A stretch of DNA of 64,000 nt from Lysinibacillus agricola (GTDB lineage: Bacteria > Bacillota > Bacilli > Bacillales_A > Planococcaceae), in the NCBI RefSeq assembly GCF_016638705.1, contig NZ_CP067341.1:2049501-2113500 (forward strand), in the 5' to 3' direction. Made by a program: the position numbers and the translations under genes. Shown here in pieces: positions 34,417 to 43,067 of this stretch. How positions within the stretch are numbered: the stretch's first letter is position 1; each line of letters begins with the position of its first letter. Under the pieces are notes generated by a model that was not told where the DNA came from, made no database searches, and was given only the letters and a program-made list of their open reading frames with translations.

Positions 34417-35132
34417 TACTGATCGTCAATCACAATATAAGTTGCTTTAATGGGTCCATGCACACCAACAATAAGAATCATTTCGATATCTGCCGAATTA
34501 CTTGGACCTGTGATAAAGTTGATGCAGGAGGCAATTTGTTCGCCATTTCTAACTTTTTCGCTAATCTTACGAGCTGCTTGTGTCATTCGTGGAACGATGG
34601 TGCTTTTAGGAATTAAAATAATAGAGTTCTCTGGTAAAAAGCTGACGGATCTACCTTTATCCTTGCTACTAAAAAGTACAGCAGTTCCTGATTCTGCTAT
34701 TGTTATTTCACTAATCGTAATACCAATATTAGCTTTTTCAGCCTGTCGAATATTTTCCTCTGGCAGCTCTGAATCCCATTCGTACAGCTGAATATTCGCT
34801 TGTGGCCACTGCTCGGTCATTAATTTCCCAAGTCCATAGCCTTTAAAACGCTCGTCTTTCCATGTTATAACAGATTGACCACCATAATTTTCAACTACTT
34901 TTTGTAAATCTGCGGGAAGATTAGCTGTATTTGTAATGACAATATCCGTATGAATGTTTTTACATTGTTGAGCTAAAACCTCTACTAATTCATCTTTTGT
35001 TGCATCTTTTAGAACACGATCTTGTGGTTGATATTGCCATGTAGGGCGTGCAATTTCTGTTTTTGACGCACGCCCAAGCTGCTTCGCAATTTTTGATAAA
35101 AATGCATCTCTATTTTGAACAGTACCTCCCAT
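34416..35132 (-). CDS. lutC: L-lactate utilisation protein LutC
   Basis: The 238-residue protein is the LutC (DUF162/YkgG) subunit of the three-part L-lactate oxidase that converts lactate to pyruvate. It shows ANIGITISEITIAESGTAVL and SFLPENSIILIPKSTIVPRM, and the C-terminal SCINFITGPSNSADIE segment. Its ATG overlaps the lutB stop by one base (TAATG) with GGAGG upstream, so the two are translationally coupled. The length fits the family. Confidence 0.96.
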   Translation of the reverse strand: MGGTVQNRDAFLSKIAKQLGRASKTEIARPTWQYQPQDRVLKDATKDELVEVLAQQCKNIHTDIVITNTANLPADLQKVVENYGGQSVITWKDERFKGYGLGKLMTEQWPQANIQLYEWDSELPEENIRQAEKANIGITISEITIAESGTAVLFSSKDKGRSVSFLPENSIILIPKSTIVPRMTQAARKISEKVRNGEQIASCINFITGPSNSADIEMILIVGVHGPIKATYIVIDDQ

Positions 35133-36559
35133 TATTCTTCGCCTCCTTCTTGACGGTGTTTAAACCAGTCACGGAAATTATTTCTATTTGGTGCAGGAAA
35201 ATCTCTTGCTTCCGTCCATGCTTTTAGTGGGCCTGGGCCTTTTGAAATTTTATTATCTTTTGTAAATGGGGACATTGCTGGCGAAGCCATTTTTGTCGCC
35301 ATTTTATATAGGGTAGGGGAGGAAGCTCCTAAGCCAAATGCTTTCATTAATAGCTTTTCTGATACAGGAGCTTTTCCCTCATTTTCAACAATTACTTGGC
35401 GATGTCTATGAATAAGTTGATGTAACGGTATTTTTACAGGACAAGCATCTGTGCAGGCACCGCATAATGTGGAAGCATATGGTAGCTCCTTAAAATCTTC
35501 ATAGCCCCCTAATAATGGTGAAAGAACGACACCGACTGGCCCAGAGTAGATTGAGCCATACGTATGGCCGCCAACATGACGATAAACTGGACAAGCGTTG
35601 ACACATGCTGCACAGCGAATACATTGTAAAATAGATTGGAATTCACCACCTAAAATGTCTGAGCGCCCATTATCAATAATTACTAAATGGAATTCCTCTG
35701 GTCCATCTGTGTCACCGTCATCTTTGATCCCTGTTAATGTTGTAATATAGCTTGTTAGTTTTTGCCCAACCGCGCTTCTTGTTAATAAACTTACTAGCAC
35801 TTCCATCTCTTCAAAAGTAGGAACAATTCTTTCCATCCCCATTACCGTAATTTGTGTTTTCGGCAAGGCTGTTACTAGATCCGCGTTTCCTTCGTTTGTA
35901 ACGAGTGTAATCGAGCCGCTTTCTGCAATAGCGAAATTACAGCCCGTAATGCCAATATCTGCTGTTAAATATTCATTCCTTAATTTTTCCCGTACATAAA
36001 GAGCTAATTCCTCAGGTTTTTCGGTTTTATCATAGCCTTGTTTTTCTTTAAAAACGTCACGAATCTGTTCCTTATTTTTATGCAAAGCAGGAACAACGAT
36101 ATGAGATGGTGGCTCGTGATCATCTACTTGCAAAATGTATTCACCAAGATCTGTTTCAATGACTTCACACCCTAACTGTTCTAAAGCGTCATTTAAATTA
36201 ATTTCCTCTGTAACCATGGATTTCGATTTTACAATTTTAGCAGCATTTTTCTGTTTAGCGATACTTTGAATATAGTCTGTCGCTTCTTCCGCTGTTTGCG
36301 CAAAGTAAACATGTCCACCTCTTTTAGAGACATTTTCACTCAGCTGATATAAGTAATAATCTAAGTTCGCAAGCACATGCTTTCGAATTTCTTCTCCGTG
36401 AGAGCGCCATTCCTCCCAATGTCCGAGCTCATCAGCTTGTTTTAGCCGACGTGTTTGAAAACGCTCCTGTGCGCTTGACACAGCTCCGCGCATAAAGGTA
36501 TTTTCTAATTCTTTCGTTACTCGATGATTAAAGCGTTCATTACTTGTTTTCATGGCCAT
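35132..36559 (-). CDS. lutB: L-lactate utilisation iron-sulfur protein LutB
   Basis: The 475-residue protein has an N-terminal DUF162-type domain and two four-iron clusters near residues 305-365 ([19 protein letters not shown] and [14 protein letters not shown]), followed by a C-terminal extension with [17 protein letters not shown], as in LutB of Bacillus. It is the electron-carrying core of the LutABC lactate oxidation complex. The start ATG at 36559 follows GGGGG at 8 bases. lutA ends 15 bases upstream. There is no sign of damage. Confidence 0.97.
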   Translation of the reverse strand: MAMKTSNERFNHRVTKELENTFMRGAVSSAQERFQTRRLKQADELGHWEEWRSHGEEIRKHVLANLDYYLYQLSENVSKRGGHVYFAQTAEEATDYIQSIAKQKNAAKIVKSKSMVTEEINLNDALEQLGCEVIETDLGEYILQVDDHEPPSHIVVPALHKNKEQIRDVFKEKQGYDKTEKPEELALYVREKLRNEYLTADIGITGCNFAIAESGSITLVTNEGNADLVTALPKTQITVMGMERIVPTFEEMEVLVSLLTRSAVGQKLTSYITTLTGIKDDGDTDGPEEFHLVIIDNGRSDILGGEFQSILQCIRCAACVNACPVYRHVGGHTYGSIYSGPVGVVLSPLLGGYEDFKELPYASTLCGACTDACPVKIPLHQLIHRHRQVIVENEGKAPVSEKLLMKAFGLGASSPTLYKMATKMASPAMSPFTKDNKISKGPGPLKAWTEARDFPAPNRNNFRDWFKHRQEGGEE

Positions 36560-36574
36560 TTCTTTTACCCCCTC

Positions 36575-37291
36575 TTATTGGCAATTTAATACTTCCGCAA
36601 TATGCATAACTTTAATAGGTTTTCCTTGTCGATTAATTCGACCACCAATATTGATTAAGCACCCAGCATCAGCACCGATTAGAATGTCAGCCCCTGTTTC
36701 TTCTACATTCTGTACTTTTTCATTGACCATTTCTCCTGAGATATTGCCCATTTTTACTGAAAACGTCCCGCCAAATCCACAGCATCGATCTTTCCCTGGG
36801 AGTTCTACATACTGCAAGCCTTTAACTTGATTTAATAATTTAAACGGTGCTTCAGTTACACCGAGCAGTCGTGTCATATGACAAGAAGTATGATAAGTAG
36901 CCTTGCCCTCTAAATGTGCACCTACATCCTCGACCTTTAATACATCTACAATAAATTCTGTAAATTCATATGTTTTATCTGCCAATGCTCTCGCTTTTGG
37001 CTCCCAAACAGGATCTCCCTTAAACACTTCTGGATATTCCTTAAACATATAAGCACAGGAACCAGAAGGGGAGACAACGTATTCGGCATGCTCAAATGCT
37101 GAAATCATTTTCTTCATAGCATTTTTAGATTCTTTTACATAGCCACTATTGTAGGCAGGTTGCCCACAGCAAATTTGATTTTCTGGAAAGTCAAGGTCAC
37201 AGCCGAGTCTTTCCAGAACTTCGACAACAGCTTTTCCTACTTCACCTTGAAACATATCAACTAAACAAGTCGCAAATAGTGTTACTTTCAT
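36575..37291 (-). CDS. lutA: L-lactate utilisation protein LutA
   Basis: The 238-residue protein carries two cysteine-rich CCG domains: [13 protein letters not shown] near residue 40 and [18 protein letters not shown] near 170. It is the heterodisulfide-reductase-like subunit of the LutABC complex. The ATG at 37291 follows AAGGAGCG. It is the first gene of the lutABC operon. A perfect palindrome at 37342-37354 in its upstream region is the likely LutR site. Confidence 0.97.
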   Translation of the reverse strand: MKVTLFATCLVDMFQGEVGKAVVEVLERLGCDLDFPENQICCGQPAYNSGYVKESKNAMKKMISAFEHAEYVVSPSGSCAYMFKEYPEVFKGDPVWEPKARALADKTYEFTEFIVDVLKVEDVGAHLEGKATYHTSCHMTRLLGVTEAPFKLLNQVKGLQYVELPGKDRCCGFGGTFSVKMGNISGEMVNEKVQNVEETGADILIGADAGCLINIGGRINRQGKPIKVMHIAEVLNCQ

Positions 37292-37341
37292 GATAATCGC
37301 TCCTTTTTACTTCATTTCCTCTCAAAACAACTAATCAACAG

Positions 37342-37354
37342 GTCATCTGATGAC
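37342..37354. promoter_or_regulatory. Candidate LutR operator
   Basis: GTCATCTGATGAC is a perfect 6-1-6 palindrome, 51 bases upstream of lutA. FadR-type GntR regulators bind short palindromes of this size, and LutR is encoded just upstream. Confidence 0.7.
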
Positions 37355-37439
37355 TTAGTGATAAATATATTACTTTTATAATACTACAACTTTTCAGATT
37401 AATAAAAGGCGTTAATTGTAAATTTTCAAAAATTTAAAA

Positions 37440-37470
37440 AGCTGCCTATTATGAAGAACTAGGCAGCTGC
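37440..37470 (-). terminator. Rho-independent terminator of lutR
   Basis: AGCTGCCTA/TAGGCAGCT with an 11-base loop and a T-run on the minus strand, immediately after the lutR stop. Confidence 0.88.
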
Positions 37471-37472
37471 TG

Positions 37473-38201
37473 TTATTTCATGGATTCAGTTGTTTCAAAA
37501 TATTGCATTAAAACTTTTTCAACATTACTTAAATGTGAAGCCATTGCATGTTTTGCTAGCTCTTCATTTTGCTGTTTAATCGCTAGGAAAATTTGCATAT
37601 GTTCATCGTACAGCTTTTCGCTTGTTGTTTTTTTAGAGTACAACCAAATTCGGCGTGTTTCTTTCATTGTTTCGATCATTAAGCCAGAGACTTGGTCTAA
37701 TATAGTTGCAAGTAGGGGATTTTGCGATGCTGAAGAAATAGCCGCGTGAAATTGAAAATCGACTTTTTCTCCTAGTTCTCCGTCTCCTTGTACCCGTTTC
37801 ATCTCATCCAAAATTTGCATCATTGACTGTATGTCTTCTTCTGTTCTGTGAATGGCTGCGCTAGCCGCTGCGCCCACTTCGATAATTTTACGTACTTCTA
37901 ACAAATGTGAGACATCTTGTTTATTTGTTAAAATGGCCGTTGATAAGGGGAAATCAAGCTGATTAGATTGGATACTTTTAACGAATGTACCTGAACCTTG
38001 TTTGATTTCAATGAGCCCCATTGCTTTTAAAGCAGAAAGAGCTTCTCGTATGGCGGATCTACTTACTTGTAATTGTTCAGCAAGTTGCTCTACTGAATCA
38101 AGTCGGTCTCCAGGCTTCAGTTCGCCAGCTCTAATTTTTTCATAAAGGATTTCGGTTACTTCCTCATATATTTTTTTCGGTTTAATTTTTCTTAATTCCA
38201 A
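37473..38201 (-). CDS. lutR: FadR-type GntR regulator of lactate utilisation
   Basis: The 242-residue protein has a GntR winged helix at residues 8-75 (KIYEEVTEILYEKIRAGELK, QLQVSRSAIREALSALKAMG, EIKQGSGTFVK) and an all-helical FCD effector domain that usually binds a carboxylate and a metal. Position next to lutABC and family make it the LutR orthologue, which represses lutABC in the absence of lactate. It lies upstream of lutA on the same strand but has its own terminator, and the operator sits between them. Confidence 0.9.
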   Translation of the reverse strand: MELRKIKPKKIYEEVTEILYEKIRAGELKPGDRLDSVEQLAEQLQVSRSAIREALSALKAMGLIEIKQGSGTFVKSIQSNQLDFPLSTAILTNKQDVSHLLEVRKIIEVGAAASAAIHRTEEDIQSMMQILDEMKRVQGDGELGEKVDFQFHAAISSASQNPLLATILDQVSGLMIETMKETRRIWLYSKKTTSEKLYDEHMQIFLAIKQQNEELAKHAMASHLSNVEKVLMQYFETTESMK

Positions 38202-38285
38202 GGACTACACCTCATTTATCTCTATCAATTACTCTACCGTTATTATTATACATGAAGAATAGTAATTTACTCACTGTATATAATG

Positions 38286-38341
38286 TAACTTTAATCAGTG
38301 GGGGTTTTTTGTCATCCCCACTGATTATTAGTCTTCACCAA
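38286..38341. repeat. Dispersed hairpin repeat, family 2, copy 2
   Basis: AACTTTAATCAGTGGGGG, T-run, then CCCCACTGATTATTAGTC and TTCACCAA. The hairpin arms ATCAGTGGGG/CCCCACTGAT are intact. The degenerate copy is at 5360-5409. The remaining 38342-38591 shows only the ccdA upstream region. Confidence 0.7.
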
Positions 38342-38591
38342 TCACACATGCTTAGAATTACATAACACGATATGTTGAATTTTGTTGACAGTTAATACAA
38401 GTGGGCACATAATGCAGAAGTACATTAACAAATACACGTTGGTGTAATGGCGCCTGAAAATTATATTGTGTATGATAGTATGATGGAATTTCACCTTTTC
38501 AACACCTTTCTGCCATGAAACGTTCACAAACAGGAAGGGCGCAATTTACAGTGATTTTTGGTACGATGGAAGCAGTAACTGTAAGGAGCGA

Positions 38592-39311
38592 ATGAAAAAT
38601 ATGGAAACTGATATTAACGTATTTTTAGCTTTCGGTGCAGGGTTTTTAAGCTTTATTTCACCGTGTACCCTTCCGCTGTATCCAGCATTTTTATCGTACA
38701 TAACAGGTATGACATTAGATGAGCTAAAATCGGAACGAGGCATGATGCAAAAGCGTGCTGTTTTCCACACACTATTCTTTTTACTAGGATTTTCAATTAT
38801 CTTTATAATGATTGGACTAGGGGCATCATTAGCAGCAGAGTTCTTCCTAAATTATTCAACATTATTACGTCAGATTGGTGCCATTTTAATCGTTGTATTT
38901 GGTTTAATGATTGTGGGATTACTACAAATTGACTTCTTAATGAAGGATCGAAAATTCCAATTTAAAAACCGACCATCTGGTTATTTGGGATCAGTATTAA
39001 TCGGAATAGCCTTTGCGGCAGGCTGGACACCGTGTACAGGTCCAATTTTAGCTTCGATTATTGCATTAGCAAGTGCAAATCCAAGCGCAGGCTTTAGCTA
39101 TATGTTAGCTTATTATTTAGGCTTTGCGATTCCTTTCTTCGTGTTATCTTTCTTTATAGCACGTATGACTTGGATTCGTACGCACAGCCAAAAAATTGTG
39201 AAAATCGGCGGTTATATTATGATTGCCGTTGGGGTATTGTTATTCTTTGATGGATTAACGTATATAACACGCATATTAGAGCCTATTTTCGGTGGATTTA
39301 CGGGCTTCTAA
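38592..39311 (+). CDS. ccdA: Cytochrome c biogenesis protein CcdA
   Basis: The 239-residue membrane protein has six spans and the two redox cysteines of CcdA, in FISPCTLPLYPAF (span 1) and GWTPCTGPIL (span 4). It passes electrons across the membrane to reduce apocytochrome c and spore thiol proteins. The start is uncertain: ATG at 38592 is only 3 bases after AAGGAG, and the ATG at 38601 gives an N-terminus (METDINVFLAFGAGFLSF) closer to the Bacillus protein. The order ccdA, response regulator, ccdC, yneK is the same as in Bacillus. Confidence 0.95.
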   Translation: MKNMETDINVFLAFGAGFLSFISPCTLPLYPAFLSYITGMTLDELKSERGMMQKRAVFHTLFFLLGFSIIFIMIGLGASLAAEFFLNYSTLLRQIGAILIVVFGLMIVGLLQIDFLMKDRKFQFKNRPSGYLGSVLIGIAFAAGWTPCTGPILASIIALASANPSAGFSYMLAYYLGFAIPFFVLSFFIARMTWIRTHSQKIVKIGGYIMIAVGVLLFFDGLTYITRILEPIFGGFTGF

Positions 39312-39363
39312 TCTGCTAAACTAAAGAGGCATACCGTACTTTAACGTGGAGGGAGATGAACAT

Positions 39364-39732
39364 GTGCCTACAGTTTTAGTAGTGGATGATACGCTATTTA
39401 TGCGTGTTGCAATAAGTAATATGTTTACTGAATGGGGTTATGATGTAGTCGGCAAGGCAGCAAATGGTAAAGAAGCTGTAGCGATGTATCGTGAGTTACA
39501 ACCAAATCTTGTAACGATGGATGTAACAATGCCCGTTATGACAGGTATCGCAGCAGTAAAAGAAATCATCCCTGAATTTCCAAATGCAAAAATAATTATG
39601 ATTACGGCTTTAGGACAACAGAAGTTGATCGTGGAAGCGATTGAAAGTGGTGCGAAGGATTTTATCACAAAGCCTTTCGAGCCAGAAAGATTAAAAGCTG
39701 TAGTTGATCAATTGCTTGGACAAAATTGTTAA
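39364..39732 (+). CDS. CheY-like response regulator (YneI/CcdB position)
   Basis: This is a 122-residue single receiver domain. VLVVDDTLFMR gives the acidic pair, LVTMDVTMPVMTG the phospho-acceptor aspartate and DFITKPF the conserved lysine. It has no output domain. The GTG at 39364 is preferred (GGAGGG upstream), although the frame also contains a GTG at 39346. In Bacillus the equivalent gene (yneI, once called ccdB) lies between ccdA and ccdC with no proven role in cytochrome c assembly. The same holds here. Confidence 0.9.
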   Translation: MPTVLVVDDTLFMRVAISNMFTEWGYDVVGKAANGKEAVAMYRELQPNLVTMDVTMPVMTGIAAVKEIIPEFPNAKIIMITALGQQKLIVEAIESGAKDFITKPFEPERLKAVVDQLLGQNC

Positions 39733-39756
39733 TTAGACATTAGAGGAGGAATTTTT

Positions 39757-40254
39757 ATGTTTAGCAGTATCCCTTCTCAATATTATGTTATAGGTTCAAC
39801 TATAATGGCCATTTTTATGGGTAGCTTTGTCATGGTTTTACGAATGCGAGCATCCAAGAAACCAACAAATGAGAAGAAAATTATCATTCCACCTATTGCG
39901 ATGTCTTCAGGTGCGTTAATGTTTTTATTTGAACAATTTCGAGTGCCACCCATGCAAATTTTAGAAGCGGTTGCAGTCGGTATGGTGTTCTCGACCATCT
40001 TAATTGCCACTTCTAAATTTGAAGTAAAAGGTCAAGATATTTATTTAAAACGTTCAAAAGCATTCGTTTTTATACTAATCGGACTGTTAGTGTTCCGTGT
40101 TGTTGCAAAAATGATATTAAGTAGCTCCATCGATGTTGGTGAATTAGCAGGAATGTTTTGGATTCTGGCGTTCGCCATGTTAGTCCCTTGGCGAATCGCA
40201 ATGCTTATTCAATTTATAAAAATCAAAAAAACAATTCCGCTGAAGAATATTTAA
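39757..40254 (+). CDS. ccdC: CcdC family membrane protein
   Basis: The 165-residue protein has four or five membrane spans and the conserved KKIIIPPIAMSSGALMFLFE, GMVFSTILIATSKFEVKGQD and KRSKAFVFILIGLL segments of CcdC (YneJ, DUF1453). It is linked to cytochrome c biogenesis by position and by work in Bacillus, but its activity is not defined. The ATG follows AGAGGAGG. A strong terminator lies immediately after the stop. Confidence 0.92.
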   Translation: MFSSIPSQYYVIGSTIMAIFMGSFVMVLRMRASKKPTNEKKIIIPPIAMSSGALMFLFEQFRVPPMQILEAVAVGMVFSTILIATSKFEVKGQDIYLKRSKAFVFILIGLLVFRVVAKMILSSSIDVGELAGMFWILAFAMLVPWRIAMLIQFIKIKKTIPLKNI

Positions 40255-40260
40255 TGGAGA

Positions 40261-40297
40261 AACTACACTAGAGATTTTATCTAGTGTAGTTTTTTTT
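40261..40297 (+). terminator. Rho-independent terminator
   Basis: AACTACACTAGA/TCTAGTGTAGTT with a 7-base loop and eight T residues, 6 bases after ccdC. Confidence 0.95.
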
Positions 40298-40332
40298 GAG
40301 CGTTGTTTGGTTGATGGATGATAGAGCGGTTC

Positions 40333-40948
40333 GAGTGACGGAAAGTAGTAACTGAGCGACGGAAAGAATCGTCCAAGCGACGGAATGAAAGGCAAAAGCG
40401 ACGGAAGAAAGAGTCAAAGTGAAGGATAGAAAGCAGAACGACGGAAAGAATTGCTGAAGCGACGGAAAGAGTCGTTCGAGCGACGGAAGAAAGAGCCAAA
40501 GTGAAGGATAGAAAGCAGAACGACGGAAAGAATTGACTGAGCGACGGAAAGAGTCGTCCAAGCGACGGAATGAAAGGCAAAAGCGACGGAAGAAAGAGTC
40601 AAAGTGAAGGATAGAAAGCAGAACGACGGAAAGAATTGCTGAAGCGACGGAAAGAGTCGTCCAAGCGACGGAATGAAAGGCAAAAGCGACGGAAGAAAGA
40701 GTCAAAGTGAAGGATAGAAAGCAGAGTGACGGAAAGAATTAACTGAGCGACGGAATGAAAGACGAAAGCGACGGAAGAAAGAGTCAAAGTGAAGGATGGA
40801 AAGCAGAGCGACGGAAAGAATTGCTGAAGCGACGGAAAGAGTCGTCCAAGCGATGGAATGAAAGGCAAAAGCGACGGAAGAAAGAGTCAAAGTGAAGGAT
40901 AGAAAGCAGAACGACGGAAAGAATTACTGAAGCGACGGAAAGAGTCCA
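40333..40948. repeat. Degenerate tandem array of about 21-bp units
   Basis: Roughly 29 imperfect units built on AGCGACGGAAAGA cover 616 bases. Five distinct unit variants are arranged in a higher-order block of 103 bases: the variant starting AGCGACGGAATGAAAGG occurs at 40376, 40561, 40664, 40746 and 40849 (spacings 185, 103, 82, 103; 82 is one unit short). The plus strand is purine-rich. Open frames on the minus strand (SFRR, FHSVAW, FYPSL repeats) follow from the periodicity and lack ribosome sites. Confidence 0.85.
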
Positions 40949-40997
40949 AGACAAACCTTATTGAAAAAATACAATGATTAAACTTAACTTAGGAAGT

Positions 40998-41032
40998 AAA
41001 ACGCTGCACAAAATCAGTGTGCAGCGTTTTTT
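40998..41032. terminator. Rho-independent terminator
   Basis: AAAACGCTGCACA/TGTGCAGCGTTTT with a 7-base loop; T-runs on both strands. It ends the yneK-like gene on the minus strand. Confidence 0.88.
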
Positions 41033-41460
41033 CATTCAAACAAATGTTCATATGGAGCGATGTCAATTTGCATTTCATCTAATTTTTTGCGTAAAAACTT
41101 ATGATCGCGCTTTGGCGTTGCTTGAATGTAGCCACGAATAATCAAATCGTGGTTAATAGAAGGTGCTTTTTCTTCTAAAGCAAGCTCCCCAATTTTTCCT
41201 GCAATTTTCTCCTTAGCTATTTGTCTAAATAGCTCAGGTACAGGGCTTACAAGTTCATATAAAAGCTCTTTTTCAGGTTGTCCCCATAAATGAATGGTTT
41301 TATCTAAATAATACTCTTGCCAATCTAAATCGGATTTACCGTCCTGCTTCGGTAATCGCTTTAAAAATTTGCGGAACATGAAAAATCCACCGATCGCCAT
41401 AAACGAAATAAGTACAACTACCCAAAATAGGATAAACCATAAAAACCAACCACTTAACAA
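41032..41460 (-). CDS. DUF2621 protein (YneK-like)
   Basis: The protein has one N-terminal membrane span (LLSGWFLWFILFWVVVLISF, then MAIGGFFMF) and a cytosolic domain with DLDWQEYYLDKTIHLWGQPE, the DUF2621/YneK pattern. I place the start at TTG (41460), 6 bases after AGAGGTG. A GTG at 41487 lacks a site but would give a length nearer that of YneK. In Bacillus yneK follows ccdC; here it is close by but on the opposite strand, with the repeat array between. The function is unknown. Confidence 0.82.
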   Translation of the reverse strand: MLSGWFLWFILFWVVVLISFMAIGGFFMFRKFLKRLPKQDGKSDLDWQEYYLDKTIHLWGQPEKELLYELVSPVPELFRQIAKEKIAGKIGELALEEKAPSINHDLIIRGYIQATPKRDHKFLRKKLDEMQIDIAPYEHLFE

Positions 41461-41581
41461 ATCGTTCACCTCTTTGCCTTCTCTCACTCTATTATAAAAG
41501 CTTACATAAAAAAATTCATCCTAAATGTCCCTTTTTTAGTAATAAGTCAGTATATATTGTGTAAGAAAGGAGGTGACCTCC

Positions 41582-41797
41582 ATGGCAAAAGTCAATTTCT
41601 TAGGTGCTACACTGCGCTTAAAGTATGTTGCTGGACACAATGCCCAAAACGAGCCCATGTTCACAACAAAAACGTACCGCAATTTAAACAGCTCGCATAC
41701 GGCAGAGGATTTAGTAGAGGTAGCATATGCCATTGCAAGTCTATCTTCACACGCACTAGACAGCATTGTAAAACAAGAAACAACAGATTTATCCTAA
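41582..41797 (+). CDS. DUF1659 small protein
   Basis: The 71-residue protein (MAKVNFLGATLRLKYVAGHN ...) ends in a helix with TAEDLVEVAYAIASLS, the DUF1659 pattern. These proteins are found in Bacilli and Clostridia next to DUF2922 and YvrJ, as here; their role is unknown. The ribosome site is exceptional: AGAAAGGAGGTGA at 41564-41576 complements 13 consecutive bases of the 16S rRNA 3' end, 8 bases before the ATG, and it overlaps the palindrome GGAGGTGACCTCC. Confidence 0.85.
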   Translation: MAKVNFLGATLRLKYVAGHNAQNEPMFTTKTYRNLNSSHTAEDLVEVAYAIASLSSHALDSIVKQETTDLS

Positions 41798-41809
41798 GGA
41801 GGGAAAGCT

Positions 41810-42034
41810 ATGACACAAGTTTTAGAGCTGCAATTTGAAACAGTGGCAGGGAAAACGGCAACATTTGCGATTGATGCACCGAAGCCAAAAGTAACAGCGG
41901 AAGAAATTCAAAAGGTAATGCAAACCATCATCGCTAAAAATGTTTTTGATGGACAAGCTGGCACTCTCATTGCGATGAGTGGGGCTCGCATTGTTGATCG
42001 ACAAGTAACAGAATTTGATTTAAAGATCGAATAA
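41810..42034 (+). CDS. DUF2922 small protein
   Basis: The 74-residue protein begins MTQVLELQFETVAGKTATFA and contains KVTAEEIQKVMQTIIAKNVF, the DUF2922 pattern. It lies 12 bases after the DUF1659 gene with AAGGAGGG before the ATG, so the two should be co-translated in similar amounts. Together with the YvrJ-type gene that follows, they form a conserved small-protein operon of unknown function. Confidence 0.88.
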   Translation: MTQVLELQFETVAGKTATFAIDAPKPKVTAEEIQKVMQTIIAKNVFDGQAGTLIAMSGARIVDRQVTEFDLKIE

Positions 42035-42039
42035 CCAAA

Positions 42040-42078
42040 AAAATGGTCTTTGCAGCATGTACTGCAAGGACCATTTTC
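42040..42078 (+). terminator. Rho-independent terminator
   Basis: AAAATGGTCTTTGCAG/CTGCAAGGACCATTTT with a 6-base loop. It separates DUF2922 from the YvrJ gene and may act as a partial terminator that sets the ratio of the three products. Confidence 0.85.
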
Positions 42079-42122
42079 AGCAATATTAGTCTTATTTATC
42101 TAGCAGTGAAGGAGGGGCCAAC

Positions 42123-42245
42123 ATGGAACAGTGGTTAAACATGATATCGGATATCGGTTTTCCTATCTTATTGTCGTTTTATTTACTGCACCGAGTAGAA
42201 GTGAAATTAGATGCAATTCATGATGCGCTTGTTTCCTTAAAGTGA
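42123..42245 (+). CDS. YvrJ family micro-protein
   Basis: A 40-codon gene starts at the ATG at 42123, 8 bases after GAAGGAGGGG. The product (MEQWLNMISDIGFPILLSFY, then LLHRVEVKLDAIHDALVSLK) has one membrane span and a short amphipathic tail, the YvrJ family form. It is conserved beside DUF1659 and DUF2922 genes in Firmicutes. The function is unknown. The length is as expected for the family. Confidence 0.85.
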   Translation: MEQWLNMISDIGFPILLSFYLLHRVEVKLDAIHDALVSLK

Positions 42246-42349
42246 AATCGATTTCACAAAGATGTACGAAAGCTGTCACTTGAGTGTCCTTGTCAATATT
42301 TACATCGTACGATAGGATGAGGATAGTGTAAGTAGGGAGCGTGTTAAAG

Positions 42350-42958
42350 ATGAGAAATAAAATAATTGGACTTGTGCTACTTTTTGCATTAGCAGCTGTG
42401 CTTAGTGCGTGTGGAAATTCAAAGTTTAAAGCAGATTATAACTTGGAATTACCAGATTTTGACCATGTCAATCAACGCGGAGAAAAAGTTTCTTTAGAGA
42501 GTTTAAAAGGAAAACCATGGATTGGTATGTATATTTTCACGAATTGTACTTCAATTTGTCCACCAATGTCTTTTAATATGACGCAAGTTCAAGAAAAGCT
42601 GAAGAAAAAAGGTGTGGAAGATTATAATATTGTTGCGTTTTCAGTTGATCCTGACGTTGATAAACCAGAAGTATTAGCTGATTATTTGAAAAAATATAAT
42701 GTTCCAGATCAATCAAAATGGAATCTACTTACTGGTTATTCACAAAAATATATCGAGCAGTTCGCTGTAAAATCAACAAAAATAATCGTCAGAAATGATC
42801 CTAATAGCGACCAAGTCGTCCATGGGAATCAATTTTTTTTAGTTGATAAAGATGGTGTAATCGTAAAAATGTATTCAGGATTTGCGGAGAATCCAGAGGA
42901 TGTCCCTATTGACACAATTGCATCAGATATAGAAACATATATTGATGAAAATTTATAA
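42350..42958 (+). CDS. Sco family copper chaperone lipoprotein
   Basis: The 202-residue protein has a lipoprotein signal with the lipid cysteine at residue 21 (LSAC). It is followed by a thioredoxin-fold SCO1/SenC domain with the copper-binding CxxxC in TNCTSICPP (Cys66, Cys70) and the distal histidine in VVHGNQFF (His158). Such proteins (BsSco/YpmQ) deliver copper to the CuA centre of cytochrome c oxidase at the outer face of the membrane. I chose the ATG at 42350, 10 bases after GGGAG. A terminator follows. Confidence 0.94.
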   Translation: MRNKIIGLVLLFALAAVLSACGNSKFKADYNLELPDFDHVNQRGEKVSLESLKGKPWIGMYIFTNCTSICPPMSFNMTQVQEKLKKKGVEDYNIVAFSVDPDVDKPEVLADYLKKYNVPDQSKWNLLTGYSQKYIEQFAVKSTKIIVRNDPNSDQVVHGNQFFLVDKDGVIVKMYSGFAENPEDVPIDTIASDIETYIDENL

Positions 42959-42969
42959 TGGATAGAAGG

Positions 42970-43006
42970 AAACCGTCTCTAATTAATGAAGAGACGGTTT
43001 TTTTTC
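42970..43006 (+). terminator. Rho-independent terminator
   Basis: AAACCGTCTCT/AGAGACGGTTT with a 9-base loop and eight T residues, after the Sco gene. Confidence 0.92.
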
Positions 43007-43067
43007 GGTTGAAATTTAATCTTTTATAACTGTAGCCTCGTTTATAGTGTAGAAGGAGGGGAAGATT

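Noticed and set aside
40277..40890. Several overlapping minus-strand reading frames (62-142 codons) with SFRR, FHSVAW and FYPSL repeats
   Set aside because: They arise because a 21-bp unit is a multiple of three and stays open in all copies. Parallel frames are open at once and none has a ribosome site.
40333..40948. Possible CRISPR array
   Set aside because: Units are contiguous and degenerate, with no unique spacers of constant length and no cas genes nearby.
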